This document shows, piece after piece, positions 1 through 5,386 of a stretch of 5,386 bases of DNA. The notes beneath the pieces are model-generated. The model was not told where the DNA came from and searched no databases. It saw only the letters and a program-made list of their open reading frames with translations. Source of the DNA: an uncultured bacterium (GTDB lineage Bacteria > Bdellovibrionota_C > UBA2361 > CAKMMH01). Each line of letters starts with the position of its first letter. Within the stretch, counting starts at the first letter, position 1. The position numbers and the translations under genes were made by a program. The DNA lies in NCBI GenBank assembly GCA_927798255.1, contig CAKMMH010000128.1, positions 1 through 5,386 of the forward strand, given 5' to 3'.

Positions 1-135
1 TGGAAATACATACATCATCGATTAAACTAATTTCATATCCTAATCCCTTAGTTAAGTCATTATCAGCATTTACAGTGTAACATTTACAGTGCAACTTATA
101 TTTTTACTATTAACCATATAGTGATTATGTGTCAT
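1..135 (-). pseudogene. Probable small gene with frameshift by tandem duplication, 3' end outside window
   Basis: Product not recognised. An ATG at 135-133 is preceded by AAAAGG (149-144, 8-nt spacer), a plausible ribosome binding site. The frame reads MTHNHYMVNSKNISCTVN, runs into a 14-bp tandem repeat and stops at 72-70. A second frame is open from the repeat to the window edge and reads ADNDLTKGLGYEISLIDD and onward, yet it has no ATG or GTG start. It has only a TTG inside the repeat without a ribosome binding site. Removing one 14-bp copy joins both frames into one uninterrupted reading of at least 40 codons. I infer a gene broken by the duplication. The gene is divergent from the tRNA. 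The stretch is short, so chance open frames remain possible. Confidence 0.35.
67..94. repeat. 14-bp tandem direct repeat, two copies
   Basis: CATTTACAGTGTAA (67-80) is followed directly by CATTTACAGTGCAA (81-94), with 13 of 14 bases identical. The unit length is not a multiple of three, so the second copy shifts the leftward reading frame that crosses it. The single mismatch suggests the duplication is not brand new, or that the copies were already selected or drifting. Confidence 0.85.
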
Positions 136-235
136 ACACACAACCTTTTACGTATTAAATATCAAAGAAAAACCTATTATTGTCTAACCTTTCATATTAG
201 TATTTCTGCTTCATATTTTCAGAATAAAAATTGGA

Positions 236-262
236 TATTTATCATATAAATTCTGATAAATA
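236..262. repeat. Perfect 9-bp inverted repeat in gene-free stretch
   Basis: TATTTATCA (236-244) and TGATAAATA (254-262) are perfect reverse complements around a 9-nt spacer. The element sits between the leftward reading frame at 1-135 and the tRNA promoter. No T-tract follows on either strand, so it does not look like an intrinsic terminator. It could be an operator dyad or a chance AT-rich palindrome. Apart from this dyad and the tRNA promoter I see nothing in 136-354. Confidence 0.4.
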
Positions 263-316
263 ACTAATTGTAAAAAATTATAAATATATTAATATTCATC
301 ATAAATTCTTTAAATC

Positions 317-345
317 TTGACTTATCAAATGAAACAAATTAGATT
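317..345 (+). promoter_or_regulatory. Sigma70-type promoter of tRNA-Leu
   Basis: TTGACT (317-322, five of six matches to the -35 consensus) and TAGATT (340-345, four of six to the -10 consensus) are separated by 17 bp. Transcription would begin near 352, only a few bases before the mature tRNA 5' end at 355, which fits a tRNA transcribed on its own with a very short leader. Confidence 0.55.
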
Positions 346-354
346 ATTTTACAT

Positions 355-438
355 GCCTGGATGGTGGAATTGGTAGACACGTTGGATTCAAAATCCAATG
401 CTAGTAATAGCATGAGGGTTCGACCCCCTCTCTAGGCA
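355..438 (+). tRNA. trnL-CAA: tRNA-Leu, anticodon CAA
   Basis: A complete class II tRNA of 84 nt. The acceptor stem 355-361 pairs with 431-437 with one G-T pair, and A438 is the discriminator base expected for leucine tRNAs. The anticodon stem is 382-386 with 394-398, the loop 387-393, and the anticodon CAA lies at 389-391, reading UUG codons. The long variable arm (399-413) forms a TGCTA/TAGCA stem, and the T arm GAGGG/CCCTC (414-418, 426-430) carries the TTCGA loop core. The 3' CCA is not encoded, so a CCA-adding enzyme is needed. The sequence resembles plastid and cyanobacterial trnL-CAA. tRNA 3' ends are common integration sites, but no second copy of this 3' end is present in the window. 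Confidence 0.97.
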
Positions 439-486
439 ATTTAATATTCCAATTTTTCAATATTATATCCGTTGATTTAATATAAA

Positions 487-1032
487 TTAAAGAATTTCCC
501 TACTTTGAAGTGCAGCGTACATATTTATTTCAAAAAATGGTTGATTAATTCTCAATTCTTTAAATTTTTTACGTGATACTTCATCTATATGTTCAGCAAT
601 CGAGTTTAAGTCAACCCCTTTAGATTCCATATACCCAATAAGAAGCTCAATGCGCCCTACATCATCTTCACTCTTACTTTTATCCATAATATCCATATAC
701 TTTAATGTCAATTCAGTAAAAAACTTTAATGAATCATCTGTATATCTGTTTTCATCTTTTGTAAGAATATGAGTTACCATAATATCAATTAGATTCTCTG
801 CCTTTTGAAATTTTTTATCTTCTAAATTAGTCTTTATTCCTTTTTGGCACTTATCTCTTAATTTTTCATCCGATAATTTTGTTTTAAATTCATTTTCTTT
901 GTCAGGCTGAATTATAGTAACCAATTTTATTACAAAGTTTACATAATCTACAAAATCTAAATCAAAAGTATTAGAATTCATATTCAAATACCTGTTTATA
1001 ACTTTTGGTACCCAATCAAAAGGTCCCGTCAT
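487..1032 (-). CDS. Hypothetical soluble, mostly helical protein (181 aa)
   Basis: I do not recognise this family. The protein is charged, rich in Lys, Asp and Glu, and has no signal peptide or membrane segment, so it should be cytoplasmic. Residues 25-60, 75-95, 100-120 and 127-165 look like amphipathic helices separated by short charged turns. There is one Cys (62), no cysteine or histidine cluster, no nucleotide-binding motif and no obvious DNA-binding motif. The start is well supported: AGAGGA (1044-1039) lies 6 nt before the ATG. The gene converges on the tRNA, with 48 bp between their ends, and is divergent from the membrane-protein operon. Its base composition seems somewhat less extreme than that of the two membrane genes. 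It may be an island-borne orphan, and a regulator or phage-related role cannot be judged. Confidence 0.8.
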   Translation of the reverse strand: MTGPFDWVPKVINRYLNMNSNTFDLDFVDYVNFVIKLVTIIQPDKENEFKTKLSDEKLRDKCQKGIKTNLEDKKFQKAENLIDIMVTHILTKDENRYTDDSLKFFTELTLKYMDIMDKSKSEDDVGRIELLIGYMESKGVDLNSIAEHIDEVSRKKFKELRINQPFFEINMYAALQSREIL

Positions 1033-1038
1033 GATCTA

Positions 1039-1044
1039 TCCTCT
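1039..1044 (-). promoter_or_regulatory. Shine-Dalgarno site of the 181-aa gene
   Basis: AGAGGA on the minus strand, 6 nt upstream of the ATG at 1032-1030. It fixes the start of the orphan gene and contrasts with the first membrane gene, which has no such site. Confidence 0.65.
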
Positions 1045-1047
1045 ATC

Positions 1048-1076
1048 TTAAGAAATGCACTTAAATTCGTTATAAT
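1048..1076 (+). promoter_or_regulatory. Candidate sigma70 promoter, rightward, upstream of the membrane operon
   Basis: TTAAGA (1048-1053, four of six matches) and a perfect TATAAT (1071-1076) are spaced 17 bp apart. Transcription would start near 1083 and give the first membrane gene an untranslated leader of about 105 nt. It competes with the closer extended -10 element at 1172-1180, and both could be used. Confidence 0.4.
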
Positions 1077-1098
1077 TTGTACTTCAATTTAGTATCAT
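1069..1098 (-). promoter_or_regulatory. Candidate promoter of the 181-aa gene, leftward
   Basis: On the minus strand TATAAC (1074-1069) serves as -10, with ATGATA (1098-1093, four of six matches) 18 bp upstream as -35. Transcription would start near 1062, about 30 nt before the ATG, leaving room for the ribosome binding site. The -10 overlaps the rightward TATAAT at 1071-1076, so the two directions may share one symmetric element. Confidence 0.3.
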
Positions 1099-1171
1099 TA
1101 TTATCAATACAAAAAACGTAAAGAACCGCATTTTTTATAAATATTACAGCTATTTAAAAAATTCTAAATTT

Positions 1172-1180
1172 TGTTATAAT
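1172..1180 (+). promoter_or_regulatory. Perfect extended -10 promoter element abutting the start codon
   Basis: TGTTATAAT matches the TGnTATAAT extended -10 consensus exactly. There is no convincing -35 at the right distance, but extended -10 promoters can do without one. Initiation would fall at about 1186-1188, directly before the ATG at 1189, so the transcript would be leaderless or nearly so. Such matches also arise by chance in DNA this rich in A and T. Confidence 0.45.
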
Positions 1181-1188
1181 AAAAATTT

Positions 1189-3393
1189 ATGAGTTATATA
1201 AATAGAAATATATTTAATAATTTTAATAAATTAGTTAATTTTCCCATATTAAACGGTTTCATTATTGGTATCTTAAGTCTTTTATTATTAAATCCAAACT
1301 TCGAAATCATAAATATCACTTTAAATTTTAAATTGTTAACTATTATTTCAGCGTTTTTAATTTTACTTCTTACATACGGACTTATTAAATCTAAGGGAAA
1401 GTTTTCAAGTATTGGTATTGGTCTATCTTTAATAATTTTATTTTTTTCAAACACATTAAATAATACCTATTCCCTACTTCACGGACCAATAATTAAAGGT
1501 GAAATCTTACTATTTTTTCTAATATTTTTTGTCTTACTTATTAACAATAAACAAAAGTATATTTATAAAATTTTATTACTATCTCCTATTATTCTTGCTG
1601 CGATTTTCTTATTTGAATCAAAACAAAATTTGGTTTGGTCAGATGATAACCCAACATTTTCATATAGGCTTGAAGCATTAAAAAGATTTTTTCCAAATAT
1701 CCCATTTTACTTTACAGGTTGGAACTCAGGACTTGATGCAAGAGATTTTTTTGCAACAGGTGCGCTAAATATTTTCTTTTTAGCCTATCCTATTATTAAA
1801 ATTTTAAATATAACTAAACACTACAATATTATTTTAATATACCTTCTTTTTATTTTACTTCCCCTTTTTAACATATTAGCAGCAAAAATTCTTAAAAAAG
1901 ACTTTAAATTTATTGCAATAGTTTCTGTATTAAGCGTAACAAACTCACTTTTTTGGTATCGTTGGGCCTTAAAATACGGGACACTTGGATTTATAACAAG
2001 CACAAGTTTGGCTCCTTTAGTATTTGTACTAGCAAGTAAACTTTTAAGTAAAAATGAAAATTTATCTAAAAATGAAGCAATACTTTTGGTAGTCACCACT
2101 TCACTTCTTCTTCTTTGGAGTGCCGCAGGACTTATTTTTATCCCTTGTATTCTATTAGGTATTATATTTTTAAATAGGCTGCTTAAGAAAAAATATGTTT
2201 GTAAAATAATTTTAAGCCTAATGCTTATAAATATTCCTTGGATTATTATTTTCTTTTCAGCATCAAATGTAGGAAATTTTATAAAAGCTGAAAAAAGTAC
2301 TGAATTAGTAAACATAGAAACAAAAATCAATTCTCATAACAATCAATTAACAAATAACTTAAAAATTGAAGGAGAAAAGACTTTTAAAACAAAAGCTACA
2401 AGTATTACCTTATCTAAATCTTTAAAAATCTTAAGAGAAACTCTAATAGGTGTAAATCCAATAATATATTTGTTTGTTCTAACTGGAATCTTTTTATTAC
2501 CCAATACTTATAAAAACACATTTATATTAACATTTATTTGGCTTTTATTTTTAGGAACTGCTTATAGTCAAGTCAAGCCTCAAATGGAATTAGATAGAAT
2601 GCTAATAGTATTAAGTATTCTAAGTATTATTCCTTGTGCTTTTAGCTTAGAAGAGCTTACAAAGCTTAGCTTTAATAAGTATACATGTTTATTAAATGCT
2701 TTAATACTATCCTTTATTTTTACAGGGATATTATCAACTGGAAGTATATTAAAAAATCGCACAGTTGAAGTTTATTACAGACAAAATGATAGTATAAAAA
2801 ATCTAATAAACTTTCTTAAAAATTATGAAAGTAAAGGAAGGATACTATTTTCAGGATTCGTTCTCCACGATTTTGGAGGTGGTCATATAGCGCCTCTTCC
2901 CTTTATGACAGGAAAACAACTTATAGCTTCTAGTCCTTTTCATAATGTATGGAAATACACAGAGGTCATACCTAAAGAATTCTTAAGAGAAGACTATAAA
3001 ATTGAAAACTACTTAAAACTTCAAAATGTTGAATTAGTAATCGCACATGAAAAATACTGGAGAGATTACTTTTTAAATAATATTAATTTTGAAGAAATTT
3101 ATAAATTTAATAACTATAAAATATTTAAATATAAAAATTTTTCAGATTCGTATATTTTAACAGGTAAAATTAAGAATATTGAAATTTTGGATAATAAAAT
3201 TAACCTTACCCCATTATCAAAGGATATAGTCTTAAAATTTAATTACTTCCCTTTTTTAAAAACAAATAATTGTAAGATTTCTAATGAAAGCGTTTCTGAA
3301 TCAATTAATTTTATTAAACTTTCTGATTGCGATATTGGTAAAGCAACAACTATTAAAGCTAAAAATGCATTTTTAAGAGTATTTAAAAAATGA
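1189..3393 (+). CDS. Polytopic membrane protein, probable GT-C fold glycosyltransferase (734 aa)
   Basis: Probable membrane glycosyltransferase that uses a polyprenyl-phosphate sugar and acts on the outer face of the inner membrane. I count about 16 hydrophobic segments between residues 18 and 518. After the fifth comes a loop (144-190) with WSDDNPTF (150-157) and GLDARDFF (181-188). In GT-C enzymes an acidic loop between early helices holds the catalytic aspartates, so D152, D153, D183 and D186 are candidates. A polar loop (357-420) and ELDR (467-470) before a late helix also fit the class. The C-terminal domain (522-734) is soluble, ends beta-rich with LKFNYFP (682-688), and resembles tails of PTPS-related (PF10131-like) or YfhO-like membrane proteins. 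Five helices before the acidic loop is more than usual. An in-frame TAA at 1180-1182 rules out an upstream start. No Shine-Dalgarno site is visible. The stop overlaps the next ATG. The GT-C call rests on layout, and acceptor and sugar are unknown. Confidence 0.75.
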   Translation: MSYINRNIFNNFNKLVNFPILNGFIIGILSLLLLNPNFEIINITLNFKLLTIISAFLILLLTYGLIKSKGKFSSIGIGLSLIILFFSNTLNNTYSLLHGPIIKGEILLFFLIFFVLLINNKQKYIYKILLLSPIILAAIFLFESKQNLVWSDDNPTFSYRLEALKRFFPNIPFYFTGWNSGLDARDFFATGALNIFFLAYPIIKILNITKHYNIILIYLLFILLPLFNILAAKILKKDFKFIAIVSVLSVTNSLFWYRWALKYGTLGFITSTSLAPLVFVLASKLLSKNENLSKNEAILLVVTTSLLLLWSAAGLIFIPCILLGIIFLNRLLKKKYVCKIILSLMLINIPWIIIFFSASNVGNFIKAEKSTELVNIETKINSHNNQLTNNLKIEGEKTFKTKATSITLSKSLKILRETLIGVNPIIYLFVLTGIFLLPNTYKNTFILTFIWLLFLGTAYSQVKPQMELDRMLIVLSILSIIPCAFSLEELTKLSFNKYTCLLNALILSFIFTGILSTGSILKNRTVEVYYRQNDSIKNLINFLKNYESKGRILFSGFVLHDFGGGHIAPLPFMTGKQLIASSPFHNVWKYTEVIPKEFLREDYKIENYLKLQNVELVIAHEKYWRDYFLNNINFEEIYKFNNYKIFKYKNFSDSYILTGKIKNIEILDNKINLTPLSKDIVLKFNYFPFLKTNNCKISNESVSESINFIKLSDCDIGKATTIKAKNAFLRVFKK

Positions 3394-5186
3394 AAAATAT
3401 CACTTTACTAAAACTTCTTAAATTTATTTTTTTAATAATCTTTGTTGGGTTATGTATTATTACATTCAAGACTAATTTATCTGATAGCTCTTTAGAATTT
3501 CTTTCCAAATTAAATTTAATTAACGATAATTCATTCACTAATTTAATTGATTATTCTTCAAATTCATATTACAAATGGAAATTTAATACCTACATATTTG
3601 GAATATCTAAATATTTATCCTCCTCATTTTCTTTGAATTTTAATACTGTCATTTATTATGTATGCTTAATATTCTTCTTTATTTTTAATACATACTTAAC
3701 TAAGTGTATTAATCAAAAAATTTCAACATTAGCAGCAAGTATTATATCATTAAATTTCTTAATATTATTAATATTACTTTTTGGAAACAAAACATATGTA
3801 ATATCAAGTATCACATTCTTACCTTTTTTTCTTTTTTCATTAATAAATGTAAATAAAGAAAACAAAAATACATTATTAAGTACTTTAGTATATCTTTTAT
3901 CTCTTGTTTTTTTAATAAAATCATCAAATCATTTTTCTTTTTTATTCATAATCTTTTCTTTTGTAATTATTTCATTTTTAAAACCTGAAAAAGTAAAATT
4001 TTCAAAGTTACATATAATTCTTTTAATAATTGCTATTACCTCATCGTTATTTTATATAACATTTAAGATTCCATATGTTGATTCTTTTGATTATCCTTGG
4101 TACGCAAGAGTGGTGCAAGATGATGGACTTCCAGGTGTTATTAGGCCACTACTAAATGAAAGTGCATTAATTTCATATGTTGATGAAATTTCAGAAAAAC
4201 ATCTTTATTTACCGGTAGTATCATTTATTTCTATATACATTTTATTTATTATTATGCACTCATTTAGCTCAGAAAATTTGAAAAATAAATACTTATCATA
4301 TTTTCTTTTATTTTTTATTATATCATTTCTGTGTGAATTCTATTTATCACCTAGTTTATCTTTAATTTTATTTTTTATAACTATATGGAGAACGATACCT
4401 AGTATTTTGTCATTTTCATTCTATCCGATATTTTTATTTTTAATGTTATTTTCATTCTATATCTTTATTACACAAAATATTAAAAATTTTATATTTTTAT
4501 TCATTCTAAATGTTGTACTTGGAATCAATGTGATCTCATCAAATTATAAACCAGTTTTAATAAAAGATGATGCAATAAAATTTATGAAGAACACTATTAA
4601 GAATAATTACTTAAATTCGCAGCATAAAAACATAATTTTATCTCCTAGCGCATCTGTTATAAAATTATACGGATATAATTACTTAATTAATAAGGATAAT
4701 TATTTAAATAAAAATATTTATAGGAATATAAAAGTATTAAGCCCAACTCTTACATCTAATTATGGTGAAAATTCTCTAAATCAAATTTTAAATAAAAATA
4801 ACAATAAACGATATACTACATTACTTGGTAAACAAATCGGGAAAGAATGGATCAAGATTTCTACAAAAGAAAAAAATAATATTTTAGGAATAATGCTTGA
4901 TGTCGGAAATTTTAAAACTGATTTTCCAACATCAATTTTAGTAAAAACTTGCGATGATGATAAGGAAACCTCAATTAAAGAAATTAATAACCTTGGAAAT
5001 ATCGAATTTACTCCGAGTAATCTGCCATACTTTGGTGGACAAAATATTATAACAATCTTATTTGATGAGATGATAAATACAAGCTGTATTAAAATTCTTC
5101 AAACTGGAATAAATGACAATTTTGAATGGTCAATTTCACAAATTAAATTTATACTTCCTGAAAAAGCTAGAAAAAATAAGGCATGA
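3390..5186 (+). CDS. Polytopic membrane protein with soluble C-terminal domain, GT-C-like (598 aa)
   Basis: Function not recognised. The layout resembles the upstream protein. A first helix (9-26) is followed by a polar loop (27-84), then about 11 more hydrophobic segments up to residue 380, then a soluble domain (383-598). A loop after the seventh helix (227-270) contains YPWYARVVQDDGLPG (235-249), with D244 and D245 the most notable acidic pair. WIKIS (487-491), the strands that follow and the ending SQIKFILP (583-590) suggest a beta-sandwich like those in carbohydrate-binding modules; this is inference. The first loop lacks a clear catalytic aspartate motif, so the protein may be a diverged GT-C transferase or a partner of the upstream one. 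The start overlaps the previous stop as ATGA, implying translational coupling, with a weak AAGAG (3375-3379) 10 nt upstream. The gene is highly enriched in Ile, Leu, Phe, Asn and Lys, as expected at this base composition. Confidence 0.75.
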   Translation: MKNITLLKLLKFIFLIIFVGLCIITFKTNLSDSSLEFLSKLNLINDNSFTNLIDYSSNSYYKWKFNTYIFGISKYLSSSFSLNFNTVIYYVCLIFFFIFNTYLTKCINQKISTLAASIISLNFLILLILLFGNKTYVISSITFLPFFLFSLINVNKENKNTLLSTLVYLLSLVFLIKSSNHFSFLFIIFSFVIISFLKPEKVKFSKLHIILLIIAITSSLFYITFKIPYVDSFDYPWYARVVQDDGLPGVIRPLLNESALISYVDEISEKHLYLPVVSFISIYILFIIMHSFSSENLKNKYLSYFLLFFIISFLCEFYLSPSLSLILFFITIWRTIPSILSFSFYPIFLFLMLFSFYIFITQNIKNFIFLFILNVVLGINVISSNYKPVLIKDDAIKFMKNTIKNNYLNSQHKNIILSPSASVIKLYGYNYLINKDNYLNKNIYRNIKVLSPTLTSNYGENSLNQILNKNNNKRYTTLLGKQIGKEWIKISTKEKNNILGIMLDVGNFKTDFPTSILVKTCDDDKETSIKEINNLGNIEFTPSNLPYFGGQNIITILFDEMINTSCIKILQTGINDNFEWSISQIKFILPEKARKNKA

Positions 5187-5213
5187 TTACTAAAAAGTGC
5201 TCATAATTCCCTT

Positions 5214-5230
5214 GTTAAATTATTTTTAAC
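5214..5230. terminator. Weak AT-only hairpin after the operon
   Basis: GTTAAA (5214-5219) and TTTAAC (5225-5230) can form a 6-bp stem with a 5-nt loop, 27 bp after the operon stop codon. The stem has a single G-C pair and no immediate T-tract, so it is at best a poor intrinsic terminator between genes that converge here. Confidence 0.18.
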
Positions 5231-5313
5231 GTACCTAGTTTTTATACTATGCATTTTCATGATAGACATTTTAATTTTAAATAGAAATTTACTAGAATAA
5301 CTTTTTTAACCTA

Positions 5314-5386
5314 TTATTTTTTAGGTCTCTTAAAAGATGACACAGCACCTCTAAAGAAAAGCATAGAAAAAATATTTAATTTATAC
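5314..5386 (-). CDS. Probable C-terminal end of a leftward gene, truncated by window edge
   Basis: Read leftward from the window edge, 23 codons are open before TAA at 5316-5314, ending in LFFRGAVSSFKRPKK. The mix of hydrophobic and basic residues and the GCT, GTG and TCA codons look coding, and a basic tail after Phe-rich sequence would suit the end of a membrane-associated protein. Nothing here identifies a family. The gene would converge on the membrane operon across 127 bp (5187-5313), in which I see only the weak hairpin at 5214-5230. An open run this short could be chance. Confidence 0.4.
   Translation of the reverse strand, partial: YKLNIFSMLFFRGAVSSFKRPKK

Noticed and set aside
414..438. 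tRNA 3' end as an attachment site with a second copy in the window
   Set aside because: I looked for repeats of the T arm and acceptor end elsewhere, including the right edge, and found none. A copy outside the window cannot be excluded.
442..465. TAATATT/AATATTA hairpin between the tRNA and the convergent gene, as a bidirectional terminator
   Set aside because: The stem is only A-T pairs, the loop is 10 nt, and no T-tract follows on either strand. AATATT is self-complementary, so such pairs arise easily in AT-rich DNA.
1194..1454. 86-codon open frame on the minus strand
   Set aside because: It lies wholly antisense to the large membrane gene, has no supported start, and reflects low stop frequency opposite hydrophobic coding sequence.
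1821..2330. 169-codon open frame on the minus strand
   Set aside because: Antisense shadow inside the 734-aa gene, whose frame is continuous and makes a coherent membrane protein.
2580..2762. 60-codon open frame on the minus strand
   Set aside because: Antisense to the same membrane gene, with nothing protein-like that is independent of it.
1..5386. CRISPR array, insertion sequence, rRNA or riboswitch
   Set aside because: No regularly spaced repeats, no transposase-like frame or terminal inverted repeats, and no rRNA-like or GC-rich structured leader were seen.

Overview
This is a very AT-rich bacterial window. The tRNA-Leu(CAA) lacks an encoded 3' CCA, and its body resembles cyanobacterial and plastid trnL-CAA. 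This points to a marine picocyanobacterium such as high-light Prochlorococcus, but from memory of tRNA types only. Other low-GC marine bacteria are not excluded.

Layout: positions 1-135 hold the start of a leftward reading frame that looks broken by a 14-bp tandem duplication. Positions 136-354 hold no gene, only a 9-bp inverted repeat and a probable tRNA promoter. tRNA-Leu(CAA) lies at 355-438, rightward. A 181-residue leftward orphan gene (487-1032) converges on the tRNA. Positions 1033-1188 form a divergent intergenic region with promoter-like elements in both directions. Two large rightward membrane-protein genes (1189-3393 and 3390-5186) overlap by 4 bp and form an operon. The last 200 bases hold a short intergenic gap and the probable C-terminal end of a leftward gene that runs off the window.

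Both large proteins have many membrane helices followed by a soluble C-terminal domain of about 210 residues. The first has the layout of a GT-C fold glycosyltransferase, the polyprenyl-phosphate-sugar-dependent class: an acidic loop between early helices, an Arg near a late helix and a beta-rich tail. The second has a similar shape but no clear catalytic motif and may be a partner or diverged relative. I infer that the pair works together at the cell surface, for example in glycan or glycolipid modification. No substrate can be read from the sequence. The tRNA, orphan gene, apparently broken gene and surface-glycan genes together look like an accessory region or island edge, but I found no integrase and no duplicated attachment site in the window.
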